A stretch of DNA of 9,483 nt from UBA7398 sp964597305 (GTDB lineage: Bacteria > Actinomycetota > Actinomycetes > Nanopelagicales > Nanopelagicaceae): assembly GCA_964597305.1 (NCBI GenBank), contig CAZQWU010000041.1, positions 1 through 9,483 on the forward strand, read 5' to 3'. The notes beneath the pieces were generated by a model, which searched no databases, was not told the DNA's origin, and saw only the letters and a list, made by a program, of their open reading frames with translations. The translations under genes were made by a program, and so were the position numbers. Shown one piece after another: positions 1 to 7,161 of the stretch; position 1 is the stretch's first letter, and each line of letters opens with the position of its first letter.

Positions 1-112
1 CATTGAGTGAAACTAACCGAGCATCAAAATAAGCAATCCAAGCAACGCGATCCCTGCGTTCCAGCAGGTCAAGAACATCATTCCATTTGGATTTTAATTC
101 AATTAAGTCCAT
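1..112 (-). CDS. Partial gene (5' end only), resembles the C-terminal tail of DNA polymerase III gamma/tau
   Basis: The first 37 codons of a minus-strand gene are visible before the window edge. The start is the ATG at 112-110; an in-frame TAG lies immediately upstream (115-113), so this is a true N-terminus and not the end of a longer frame. A GGAG ribosome binding site sits five bases before the ATG. The product begins MDLIELKSKWNDVLDLLERR and continues with RVAWIAYFDARLVSLN. The pattern of an early Trp, a Val-Leu helix, a basic patch and then a hydrophobic strand ending in a 'DA-x-V-x-S' type turn resembles the tail domain at the C-terminus of actinobacterial DnaX. Only 19 bases separate it from the 3' end of the tRNA on the same strand, so it may share that transcript. 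That it is a gene is fairly clear; the DnaX-tail resemblance is from memory of the family and is tentative. Confidence 0.6.
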   Translation of the reverse strand, partial: MDLIELKSKWNDVLDLLERRDRVAWIAYFDARLVSLN

Positions 113-131
113 CTAATCTCCAAATCTTCAG

Positions 132-205
132 TGGGGCAGGTAGGGCTCGAACCTACGACGACCGGATTATGAGTCCGGGGCTCTAACCAACTGAGCTACT
201 GCCCC
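132..205 (-). tRNA. tRNA with CAU anticodon (elongator Met, or Ile2)
   Basis: The minus strand folds into a complete 74-nt cloverleaf. The acceptor stem is GGGGCAG paired with CTGCCCC, the D stem GCTC/GAGC, the anticodon stem CCGGA/TCCGG around loop CTCATAA, and the T stem GTAGG/CCTAC around TTCGAGC, with discriminator base A. The anticodon CAT lies at 171-169. The 3' CCA is not encoded. The loop sequence is shared by elongator tRNA-Met and by tRNA-Ile2, whose C34 is converted to lysidine, so sequence alone does not settle the amino acid; the initiator tRNA is unlikely because its conserved GC-rich anticodon-stem pairs are missing. Confidence 0.96.
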
Positions 206-475
206 CAGAAAAAACCGTACGAAAAGAAGTTTATGGGAATGCGCATGGCTTGTCACATAACTCAATTTTTATGGGTGAAATCTTGAAACGACGGACATGT
301 GTTCGAGTGTGGATCGTTATGACTCAAATAAAAACTCCACCACGCTGGACTGAGGGCTGGCTACCCGAATCAACGAACAAAGGAAACACATGAACGGAAT
401 AAAACTATTGAGAATTATTGGAGATTCGTCTTTCTCAGCAATTCCCTCTATTTATCATTTTTTATTATAAGTGCT
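206..475. other. Intergenic spacer between synthetase gene and tRNA
   Basis: Apart from the tRNA promoter, nothing convincing is seen here. There is no clear rho-independent terminator after the synthetase stop at 476: the following minus-strand sequence is A+T-rich without a GC stem. A 26-codon plus-strand frame (390-470) has an AAAGGA sequence five bases before its ATG, but no recognisable product or promoter, and is treated only as a curiosity. Confidence 0.5.
228..256 (-). promoter_or_regulatory. Candidate promoter of the tRNA gene
   Basis: On the minus strand a GTGACA -35 box (256-251) and a TAAACT -10 box (233-228) are separated by exactly 17 bases. The predicted transcript would start near 221, about 15 bases before the mature tRNA 5' end at 205. 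Matches are 5 of 6 and 4 of 6 to the sigma-70/SigA consensus. It could also drive the partial gene downstream of the tRNA. Confidence 0.5.
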
Positions 476-2410
476 CTACTGATCGCGAGCACGATCCCAG
501 CCCGACGAAAACCACTCTAATGCGTGTGGATTTGCAAGCGCATCTTTGTTGCGAACAGACCTACCGTTGATGATATCGGTGACAGCTAATTCCACTAGTT
601 TATTGCTTTTAGTTCGTGGTAATTCTGGAGCTACCTGTATGAGATCTGGAACATGTCGAGGGCTTGCTTGAGTTTTTAATGCGAGTCGAATCTCTCGTTC
701 GAGCTTTTCAGTCATGTGGGCACCACTTACTAGAGTGACAAAGAGAATTACGCGAGAATCATTTTCCCAGTCTTGTGAAACTGCCATCGCTTCAGAGATT
801 TCAGAAAACGATTCAACAACTCGATAGATCTCAGCAGTACCAATTCGAACACCTTTTGAATTTAATGTGGCATCGCTTCTGCCATACAAGGTAAAACCGC
901 CAGTCGCGCTTCGTGATGCAAAATCACCATGAGTCCATACGTGAGGAAATCCAGAAAAGTATGCCGCCTTATATTTTTCACCATCCGTATCGCCCCAAAA
1001 TCCGAGTGGCATCGAGGGGAAAGGAACTGTGCACACGAGTTCGCCTTTTTCGTTAATGTCAGCGATCGTGCCATTTTCATTGTAAACCTCGGCGCCAATA
1101 CCAAGACACGGCCCTTGAATCTCGCCCTGAAAAACTGGTTGGGTTGGAATTCCTGCGATAAAACAACCGCAGATATCTGTTCCACCTGACATTGATGCAA
1201 GATGAATATCTTCTTTCACTGATTGATAGATGTAGTCAAAACTCTCTGGCACAAGTACTGAACCAGTGGACATTATGGTTCGCAGTGAGGCAAGAGAGTG
1301 AGTTCTTTTCGGTTCACTATCGGCTTTACGGATTGAATCAATGTACTTTGCAGAAAGACCAAGCATGGTGACATTTTCTTTCGAGGCAATATCGATAAGG
1401 TGTTCTGTTCGCGGATACATGGGACTTCCGTCATAGAGCACGATCTGGGCGCCGCTGCCCAAAATATAAAGCAACCAATTCCACATCATCCAGCCGCACG
1501 TTGTGTAAAAGAAGAGTGTGTCGCCTGCTTTGATATCAAAAGAGTATTTCTGCTCTGCGCGCACTTTTAGGAGAATTCCTGCAGCGCGATGAATGATGCA
1601 TTTGGGTTTACCAGTGGTCCCACTAGAAAAGAGAACAAAACCTGGATGATCAAACGGCAAACGTTCAAACGTAAGCGTTGCTCCATGGTGTGGGGCGAGC
1701 CATGAGCTCCAACTCTCGTAATGTCCAGTTTTTTCGCCGATGACAATTGTTTTTCGAAGCGAAGGTAAACCGGCGACAATGTCATCGAGTTTGGAGAGAC
1801 AATCAAAATTCTTGCCGTTATATGCATATGAAGAAGAGGCAAGAAGAAGTACCGGTTCGATCTGACCAAATCGATCTAAGACAGCAGGTGGTGCAAAATC
1901 TGGCGAAGAGGTACTGACTATTGCGCCAATACTCAATCCAGCGAGGGCAAAGACGGCAACTTCAGAAACATTGGGAACCCACGCGACGATTCGATCGCCG
2001 GTAGTGACGCCCGCAGATTTCATCGCCATAGCCGCGGCAGCAACATCGCTTCGCAATTGCCCCCACGTCATCTCACGTCGAGTTCCATCTTCTTGAAGTG
2101 AGGTCAGTGCAACGTCATTGTCATCTCCACGGCTGAGGAGATTTTCTGCAGTATTTAATTTTGCGTGCGGAAAAAACTTAGCGTCAGGAAAATATTCAGC
2201 TGATTGATAGAAAACATCACCTTTTTCGCCAATGATGTGAGCGTCATCCCACACTCGTGACCAAAATTCTCCAGGGTTCTCAAGTGCCCACATATGTAGT
2301 TCATGAAAAGAATTGAACCCGAGTGAATGCTCCAATTTCGCAAGCGCACTGTCAGCGCTAACGTCTTGTCGTGGTTCCCATAATTTTCGGGGAGATGATT
2401 TATCAGCCAT
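476..2410 (-). CDS. aacS: Acetoacetyl-CoA synthetase (acetoacetate--CoA ligase)
   Basis: A 644-residue member of the adenylate-forming (ANL) superfamily, the usual length for acetoacetyl-CoA synthetases, which activate acetoacetate with ATP and CoA in the cytoplasm. Seen in order: an N-terminal cap with the 'LW.P' and 'F..LH.WA...P..FW..VWD' pattern characteristic of this subfamily (residues 10-55), the phosphate loop SSGTTGKPK (262-270), SGGTDI (408-413), HGDF (494-497), the hinge and A8 motif around YGRSDATLNSKGVRIG (509-524), and the C-terminal catalytic lysine K604 in PRTKSNK. The long N-terminal cap separates it from plain acetyl-CoA synthetase, though propionyl- or other acyl-CoA activity cannot be excluded. 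It starts 21 bases after the livM stop, so it is probably the last gene of the transporter operon; its ribosome binding site is weak. Its product step follows directly from the hydroxybutyrate dehydrogenase encoded at 8089. Confidence 0.93.
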   Translation of the reverse strand: MADKSSPRKLWEPRQDVSADSALAKLEHSLGFNSFHELHMWALENPGEFWSRVWDDAHIIGEKGDVFYQSAEYFPDAKFFPHAKLNTAENLLSRGDDNDVALTSLQEDGTRREMTWGQLRSDVAAAAMAMKSAGVTTGDRIVAWVPNVSEVAVFALAGLSIGAIVSTSSPDFAPPAVLDRFGQIEPVLLLASSSYAYNGKNFDCLSKLDDIVAGLPSLRKTIVIGEKTGHYESWSSWLAPHHGATLTFERLPFDHPGFVLFSSGTTGKPKCIIHRAAGILLKVRAEQKYSFDIKAGDTLFFYTTCGWMMWNWLLYILGSGAQIVLYDGSPMYPRTEHLIDIASKENVTMLGLSAKYIDSIRKADSEPKRTHSLASLRTIMSTGSVLVPESFDYIYQSVKEDIHLASMSGGTDICGCFIAGIPTQPVFQGEIQGPCLGIGAEVYNENGTIADINEKGELVCTVPFPSMPLGFWGDTDGEKYKAAYFSGFPHVWTHGDFASRSATGGFTLYGRSDATLNSKGVRIGTAEIYRVVESFSEISEAMAVSQDWENDSRVILFVTLVSGAHMTEKLEREIRLALKTQASPRHVPDLIQVAPELPRTKSNKLVELAVTDIINGRSVRNKDALANPHALEWFSSGWDRARDQ

Positions 2411-2431
2411 GGAAAGTAACCCGATGAGAAA

Positions 2432-3454
2432 TTATTTCGCGTGACGATTGAGGTATTTAAAGCGGGCGCGATAATAAGCGCCAGATAAACCGCCTGGGGC
2501 AAACATCACGATAAGAATGAAAATGAGACCGAGGAGAAATGTAGGTTCCGAGAGTGGACCACTAATAACTTTTGGAATTTTATGAAGCGCATCGTTCTGA
2601 GTGAGATCTTGTAAGCGGGTACTTGCGATGGAGTACACCATTCCACCTAAAACTGCACCCCACCTAGTGGTTGCTCCGCCGATAATGACCATGAGTAAGA
2701 GTGCAATGGTGACATCAGCAGTTGCAAAATGTGGTGCAGCGCTACCCGCTACGAGAACCATGGCAGCGCCACAGATGCTAGCCAGCATTGCTGAAATCGT
2801 GAAAGAGAGAAGTTTAAATCGTGATGGTTTAAGCCCGAGGACTGCTACACGCATTTCATTATCTCGTAGCGCAGCAAAAATTCGACCAGCTGAAGTTTCG
2901 GTAATCCACCATACGGTTGCATAGATAAAAATCAAGACACCGAGCGCCATCCAATAAAGAAATTTTGTATTGATCACACCAATAAAAACTTGTGGGATTC
3001 TGTTCGCATCAAGGGTTAACCCGTTCTCACCGTTCGTCAAACCACCGAAATTTCTTGCGATTACGACATGACCTAATTCACCAAAAGCCAGCGTCACCAT
3101 TGCAAAAGTAATTCCAGATGTGCGAAGAGAAGCAAAACCAACGATGAGGGCGATGACAATCGTTAAACAAATAGCGATGATTGCTGAAAAAAAGAGCGAG
3201 AAATGGTTATGGTTAATAAGTATTGTCGTGATGTAAGCACCGCTTGCAAAAAAAAGTGCATGTCCAAAAGATAGCAAGCCAGTAAAGCCAAAAAGCAAAT
3301 CATAACTAAGCGCAAGCGCGCCCCAAATGAATGCAACTGCGAATGTTTGTTGCATCCCTGCTCCTTTGAGTGGACCAATTTTCATAACAGGTGAGAGTGC
3401 TAAAAAGCTGATAAGTATTAAAAAAGCTGGTCTCGAATATTTCCAGCGAATCAT
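2432..3454 (-). CDS. livM: Branched-chain amino acid-type (HAAT) ABC transporter permease LivM
   Basis: A 340-residue very hydrophobic protein with roughly eight to ten membrane segments, the second permease of a HAAT-family importer. Family landmarks are visible: DLLFGFTGLLSFGHALFFASGAY-type helix (residues 52-74), the cytoplasmic ATPase-contact loop RIFAALRDNEMRVAVLGL (190-207), the IGGATTRWGAVLGG segment (258-271) and the terminal FAPGGLSG (318-325). Its ATG overlaps the livH stop codon as ATGA (3454-3451), pointing to translational coupling; an AAGGTGG sequence lies just upstream within livH. It should pair with LivH to form the channel energised by LivG and LivF. The family also carries urea, short amides and other small polar solutes, so the substrate cannot be read from this gene. 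Confidence 0.94.
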   Translation of the reverse strand: MIRWKYSRPAFLILISFLALSPVMKIGPLKGAGMQQTFAVAFIWGALALSYDLLFGFTGLLSFGHALFFASGAYITTILINHNHFSLFFSAIIAICLTIVIALIVGFASLRTSGITFAMVTLAFGELGHVVIARNFGGLTNGENGLTLDANRIPQVFIGVINTKFLYWMALGVLIFIYATVWWITETSAGRIFAALRDNEMRVAVLGLKPSRFKLLSFTISAMLASICGAAMVLVAGSAAPHFATADVTIALLLMVIIGGATTRWGAVLGGMVYSIASTRLQDLTQNDALHKIPKVISGPLSEPTFLLGLIFILIVMFAPGGLSGAYYRARFKYLNRHAK

Positions 3455-4335
3455 TTGGTTGCCACCTTGCCAAGAAGTCCTTGTGGACGTAGAAGTAATA
3501 CAGTCGCTAACAAAAACACGATAACAAAATCACCTAAACCAGGCACATAATAATTTGCAAATTGTTTAACAACACCAATAATGAGCGCTGCCAATGCACT
3601 TCCACCAATTGAACCCATGCCACCAATAACAACGACAATAAATCCATAAATCAGATAGGGGCCCGCCATCAGTGGTGTCACGCCACCTTGATAAGTCGCA
3701 ATCAATACCCCACCGATACCTGCGGCAAGTCCACCAAGAAAGAAGACTGTACTAAAGGCGAGTCTCACGTTGATACCTAGTGCACTTACCATCTGTCGAT
3801 TTTCCACACCGGCTCGAATAATTAATCCAATACGAGTGAAACGTAAAACTAAGGTAAAAACTATTAAAAGAATTGAAGCTGTTGCAATATACATAAAACG
3901 ATCTTGCGGAATATTGGCCTTGCCGATTTGAAGCGCATTCATAAACCACGCTGGAGAGGGCAACATTCGCATATCATTGGTGAACCAGCCTGAAAGCAGT
4001 GCTCCTACAACGAGAGCAACTCCAACAGTGACCAGAGCCTGATCAATGTGTCGATCATAAAGTCGAGTAATGACAAGTTGCTCAGTGATAAGTGCAAAAA
4101 TTCCCGCACCAATGCCACCTATAAGCGCACACAAAATGTAATCCATGGTGGATCCTGAATGAAAGAATTTATTCGCAGCCCAGAGTCCAATAAATGCACC
4201 GACAGTGAGAAAAATTCCATGTGCAAAATTAAGTACGCCCATCAATCCGTAGATAAGAGTTAATCCACAAGCAATTAAGAAATATAAAGCTCCTAAGCCA
4301 ATTCCTGTTACAGCGATGAGAATAAATGTATCCAT
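3451..4335 (-). CDS. livH: Branched-chain amino acid-type (HAAT) ABC transporter permease LivH
   Basis: A 294-residue integral membrane protein of normal LivH length. It shows the hallmark N-terminal block GLTLIYGLMGVLNFAHG (residues 24-40), the cytoplasmic coupling loop IRAGVENRQMVSALGINV (173-190), the IGGMGSIGGSALAALIIGV segment (237-255) and the closing LRPQGLLG (282-289). The start ATG (4335-4333) shares one base with the livF stop (TAATG), and its stop overlaps livM, so it sits in a tightly coupled block. It forms the transmembrane path together with LivM. The role is secure; the transported compound is not. Confidence 0.94.
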   Translation of the reverse strand: MDTFILIAVTGIGLGALYFLIACGLTLIYGLMGVLNFAHGIFLTVGAFIGLWAANKFFHSGSTMDYILCALIGGIGAGIFALITEQLVITRLYDRHIDQALVTVGVALVVGALLSGWFTNDMRMLPSPAWFMNALQIGKANIPQDRFMYIATASILLIVFTLVLRFTRIGLIIRAGVENRQMVSALGINVRLAFSTVFFLGGLAAGIGGVLIATYQGGVTPLMAGPYLIYGFIVVVIGGMGSIGGSALAALIIGVVKQFANYYVPGLGDFVIVFLLATVLLLRPQGLLGKVATK

Positions 4336-5033
4336 TAGCGATTGCCTTCGCTCACGCCTAACATGGATTTCGTAAAATTCTCATCATGCAAATTTTGCGG
4401 ATCACCATTGAAAACTACCCTTCCCTGATCCATCACCACCACATGTTCAGAAACTCGTTTAACGAGGGCGAGATTTTGCTCTACTAACACCATCGTTGCA
4501 CTTCCCGCAACGCGTATCATCGCGTCTGCGACTTCAGAGACAAGTTTAGGCGCTAATCCTTTGGTAGGTTCATCGATCAACAAAATCGAATTTTTATTCA
4601 GCAGCGCCCGAGAAATCGCAACCATTTGTTGCTGTCCACCAGATAAAGTTCCAGCTCGTTGAGTCGCTCGATGTTTTAACTCTGGAAAAAGTGAATACAC
4701 AAGGTCATAATTTGGCGCTTTATCGCGTTCTGCTAACGCCAAATTTTCTTTCACGGTCAGGCTGGAAAATATTTCTCGATCTTCTGGGACATAACCAATG
4801 CCGAGGCGAACGATGTGATGGGTTTTCAATTGTTGAATTGATGCACCACCGAGATTAATCATTCCTTTCGAGGGATATATACCCATAATTGTTTTGAGTG
4901 TTGTTGATTTGCCAACACCATTTCTTCCCAGCAGCGTTGTAACTTTATTGTGAGGAGCCTCAAACGAGACCCCTTGAAGAATATGTGATCCATTTATCTC
5001 GACATGCACATCTGAAAGAGTAAGTTGACTCAT
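4335..5033 (-). CDS. livF: ABC transporter ATP-binding protein LivF
   Basis: A 232-residue ABC ATPase, the usual LivF size. Seen: Walker A GRNGVGKS (36-43), signature LSGGQQQ (130-136), Walker B ILLIDEP with catalytic Glu155 (150-156). As is typical for LivF, the Q-loop position reads VPEDR (Glu instead of Gln) and the switch histidine is replaced in VEQN, so these are family traits rather than defects. The ATG at 5033-5031 is chosen over a start 22 codons upstream because it overlaps the livG stop as ATGA, has AGGAG seven bases before it, and gives the conserved N-terminus MSQLTLSDVHVEING. It should form an ATPase pair with LivG at the LivHM channel. Confidence 0.94.
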   Translation of the reverse strand: MSQLTLSDVHVEINGSHILQGVSFEAPHNKVTTLLGRNGVGKSTTLKTIMGIYPSKGMINLGGASIQQLKTHHIVRLGIGYVPEDREIFSSLTVKENLALAERDKAPNYDLVYSLFPELKHRATQRAGTLSGGQQQMVAISRALLNKNSILLIDEPTKGLAPKLVSEVADAMIRVAGSATMVLVEQNLALVKRVSEHVVVMDQGRVVFNGDPQNLHDENFTKSMLGVSEGNR

Positions 5034-5785
5034 AGGGATTCTCCTAGATATGCGCTTTGAACTGTGCGGTTTTCCATCACACGTGTCGGTGTATCGCATA
5101 CGAGCAATTCGCCAAAATTAAGAACTGCTATTCGATCAGCAAGTCCTAAAATAACATCCATATGATGCTCGACAATAAGAACAGTTTTGTTATGAACTTT
5201 AGATAGCGATTTAATAATTTCAAGTAATTCAGGAATATTTTCCACGCTCATTCCTGCCATCGGTTCGTCAAGAAGTATTACGTGAGCAGATGAGGCAAGA
5301 ACTATGGCTATTTCAAGTCGTCGTTTATCGCCGTGGGAGAGAGACCCTGCGAGTGACGATTTTCGATCATTAAGTCCCACTTGCATCAGACAAGCGTGTG
5401 CCATTTCTAGAGAATCGGTGTACCGAGATGCTTTCCTCGAAATATTAAAGGAACCTCCAAGAGACGCTTGGGCACTAATCCTTACATTTTCTAATAACGT
5501 CAAATTTGGAAAAATACTTGATGTTTGGAAAGTTCGCGCGATACCCGCTCTTGCACGTTCATCGATACTTAAGCCAGAAATTTCACGTTCACCCAAAAAT
5601 ATTTTTCCTTGTGAAACTTGACGAATTCCGGATAGAAGATTGAAAAGAGATGTTTTACCAGCCCCATTTGGACCAATAATTCCTAAAGTTTCGTTCGAGA
5701 AAACGGTGAGGGAAATATTATTTAAAATCTTTGCGCCACCAATAGTCAAACTAACATTCTCGACCACAAGCGCTGGTATCACCAA
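5030..5785 (-). CDS. livG: ABC transporter ATP-binding protein LivG
   Basis: A 251-residue ABC ATPase of the LivG type. Walker A GPNGAGKT lies at residues 38-45, the Q-loop glutamine in ARTFQ at 87, a slightly divergent signature LSHGDKR at 149-155, Walker B VILLDEP at 169-175 with Glu174, and the switch histidine in VEHHM at 207. The LivG-specific phrase TFQTSSIFPNLTLLENV is present. No ATG is available at the expected position: the best start is TTG at 5785-5783, with AAGG about ten bases upstream; the adjacent GTG (5782-5780) is an alternative that shortens the protein by one residue. The gene follows a strong terminator lying between it and the binding-protein gene, so its level is probably lower than that of the binding protein. 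It overlaps livF by four bases. Confidence 0.93.
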   Translation of the reverse strand: MVIPALVVENVSLTIGGAKILNNISLTVFSNETLGIIGPNGAGKTSLFNLLSGIRQVSQGKIFLGEREISGLSIDERARAGIARTFQTSSIFPNLTLLENVRISAQASLGGSFNISRKASRYTDSLEMAHACLMQVGLNDRKSSLAGSLSHGDKRRLEIAIVLASSAHVILLDEPMAGMSVENIPELLEIIKSLSKVHNKTVLIVEHHMDVILGLADRIAVLNFGELLVCDTPTRVMENRTVQSAYLGESL

Positions 5786-5811
5786 GGTGAATTTACCTTA
5801 TTCTTAATGAC

Positions 5812-5847
5812 TAAAAAAGCCCAACGCGATTGCGCTGGGCTTTTTTA
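5812..5847. terminator. Rho-independent terminator between livK and livG (works on both strands by symmetry)
   Basis: A 12-bp perfect stem (5812-5823 TAAAAAAGCCCA pairing with 5836-5847 TGGGCTTTTTTA) carries an inner three-pair CGC/GCG extension after one mismatch and a GATT loop (+ strand). A six-T tract ends the minus-strand (and plus-strand) arm. On the minus strand it lies 32 bases after the binding-protein stop and 27 bases before the livG start, so it sits inside the transporter cluster. Confidence 0.92.
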
Positions 5848-5878
5848 GTTTTGCAGTTGTTATGTATTGTGTTACAGG

Positions 5879-7051
5879 TTACGCAGTGACTCTTTGAATA
5901 ACACGTACGAGTCTGGGTACATAGTGAGCGCCATTTTTGTCTAGCGCTACCAGGAACATAGGCTGAATGAGATAATGCTTTGTTGCATCAACAGTCATCT
6001 GACCTTTGACTCCAATAAAAGAGTAATCCTCCAAGTTTGAAATGGCAGTATCAACACTGACGGATGTATTACCTTTTATTGCACGAATGATCATCAATGC
6101 AGCGTTGACACCACATTCCGTGAAGAGATCTTGAGTCTTACCAGCTTTTGCGAAATCTGCTGCAATCGCCGCAGCTGCAGATGTTTTCGCAACTCCAGGG
6201 AAATAACTATTGGTAAGAACTGCGTTAGCGCCATCAAGGAGTGTTCCATAGAAATCATAAGTAGCGACTCCAGCAAGACCCGTAACAGGAGTTGTGGTTT
6301 TGTAAACGCCTTGCTGCTTCAATGAAGTTAACATTGGAAGTACAGTTCCTGCGTTTGACCATGCGATGAAGATGTATTTTCCTGCTGCGTCAGCAGCTTT
6401 CTTTGCGAACGGTGTGAAATCCGTTGCAGTAGTCGATACTTTGATTTCTTCAAATGTTGCACCTTTGGGGGTTAAAATGGCACGAGCTGCGGCGATATTT
6501 CCAGCTCCAAAGGCATTATCTTCAACGAAGAGAACAACTTTTTTACCGCTTAGTCCTTTAAGACCGGCAAGTGGAGCGAGATCTTGAAGTGACGTGTTAC
6601 CCGAGCGGAAAACGTACTTGTTTGCTGACGATGTAATTGCATCATTCTTTGCTGGTCCAGAGATATAGAGCACTTTATTTTGTTGTGCAAGCGGTGCTAA
6701 AGCCAAGCCAATTGTGGAAGATGCAGTTCCAACAATAATTTTTGTTCCATTTGCAACCATATCTTTGAAAGCAGCTGTGGCAGCCGTTGGGTCGCCAGCA
6801 TCATCTTTCTTGGACAGAACAATTTTTGCTCCATCAACTTTCATGGTGCCTTTGGTGTAATAGTTCAAACCCCATTCAAGGCCATCTGTATATGCATCGC
6901 CGTAGGATTTCAAACCACCGGATGTTGATGTGATAACACCAACTTTGATATCAGCAGGTGCTGATGTTGCTGGAAGTGTTCCAACAGGTACAACGAGCGC
7001 AGCTGCAATTGCAATGACAGCTAAACGCACGAGATTCTTATTCTTACGCAT
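5879..7051 (-). CDS. livK: Secreted HAAT-type ABC transporter substrate-binding protein (LivK/LivJ-like)
   Basis: A 390-residue periplasmic-binding-fold protein of the type I Leu/Ile/Val-binding family. Residues 1-33 form a Sec signal peptide: a basic start (MRKNKNLVR), an Ala/Val-rich core, and a likely signal peptidase I site after APA (residue 33), leaving a mature start DIKVGVITSTSGG that matches the first strand of the family. KKDDAGDPTAATAAFKDMV (81-99) and the SSTIGLALAPLAQQ region (111-124) are typical of the first lobe. No lipobox cysteine exists; the only cysteine is C313 in the mature part. AGGAG lies eight bases before the ATG. It is the first gene of the cluster and is followed by a terminator, a usual way of making binding protein in excess over the membrane parts. 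The ligand is not evident; neighbouring hydroxybutyrate and acetoacetate enzymes make a non-amino-acid ligand possible. Confidence 0.92.
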   Translation of the reverse strand: MRKNKNLVRLAVIAIAAALVVPVGTLPATSAPADIKVGVITSTSGGLKSYGDAYTDGLEWGLNYYTKGTMKVDGAKIVLSKKDDAGDPTAATAAFKDMVANGTKIIVGTASSTIGLALAPLAQQNKVLYISGPAKNDAITSSANKYVFRSGNTSLQDLAPLAGLKGLSGKKVVLFVEDNAFGAGNIAAARAILTPKGATFEEIKVSTTATDFTPFAKKAADAAGKYIFIAWSNAGTVLPMLTSLKQQGVYKTTTPVTGLAGVATYDFYGTLLDGANAVLTNSYFPGVAKTSAAAAIAADFAKAGKTQDLFTECGVNAALMIIRAIKGNTSVSVDTAISNLEDYSFIGVKGQMTVDATKHYLIQPMFLVALDKNGAHYVPRLVRVIQRVTA

Positions 7052-7161
7052 TTACTATGCTCCTATTTTTATTGGCCCCTCGAGGGTAGGACCAGTCCCT
7101 AAAGTCTATGAGCCACAAATGCTCTTCCCAAATCGACGCGCAAAAGTGGGATAGTTCAACC
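7052..7161. promoter_or_regulatory. Divergent regulatory region with two adjoining dyad symmetries
   Basis: This is the only spacer between the minus-strand transport operon and the plus-strand hydrolase operon. It holds a perfect 10-bp palindrome CCCTCGAGGG (7077-7086) directly abutting an imperfect one, TAGGACCAGTCCCTA (7087-7101), which itself contains the perfect GGAC-CA-GTCC. Both lie between the candidate livK -10 box and the livK ribosome binding site, where a bound repressor would block transcription. Operator function is inference; no regulator gene is in view. Confidence 0.35.
7103..7131 (-). promoter_or_regulatory. Candidate promoter of livK and the transporter operon
   Basis: On the minus strand a TTGGGA -35 box (7131-7126) is followed after 17 bases by a TAGACT -10 box (7108-7103). 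Each matches the SigA consensus at four of six positions. Transcription would begin near 7096, giving a leader of about 45 bases before the livK ATG at 7051 that includes the two palindromes. Confidence 0.4.

Noticed and set aside
132..205. tRNA as an integration site for a mobile element
   Set aside because: No integrase, no duplicated tRNA 3' end and no direct repeat of it are seen in the window.
426..475. Possible terminator after the synthetase gene
   Set aside because: Only weak four-base pairings are seen in A+T-rich sequence; no GC stem followed by a T tract on the minus strand.
929..1200. Medium-length frames on both strands inside the synthetase gene, and similar ones inside the liv genes, hydrolase and bdhA
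   Set aside because: They overlap strongly supported genes in other frames and show no recognisable domain or ribosome binding site.
5034..5099. Upstream extension of livF by 22 codons starting at 5099
   Set aside because: The extension lies entirely inside livG, lacks family similarity, and the internal ATG has AGGAG and the ATGA overlap typical of coupled genes.
7108..7161. Upstream ATG giving the hydrolase 18 extra residues
   Set aside because: The extra residues are not fold-like, and the start would coincide with the candidate -10 box of the divergent promoter.
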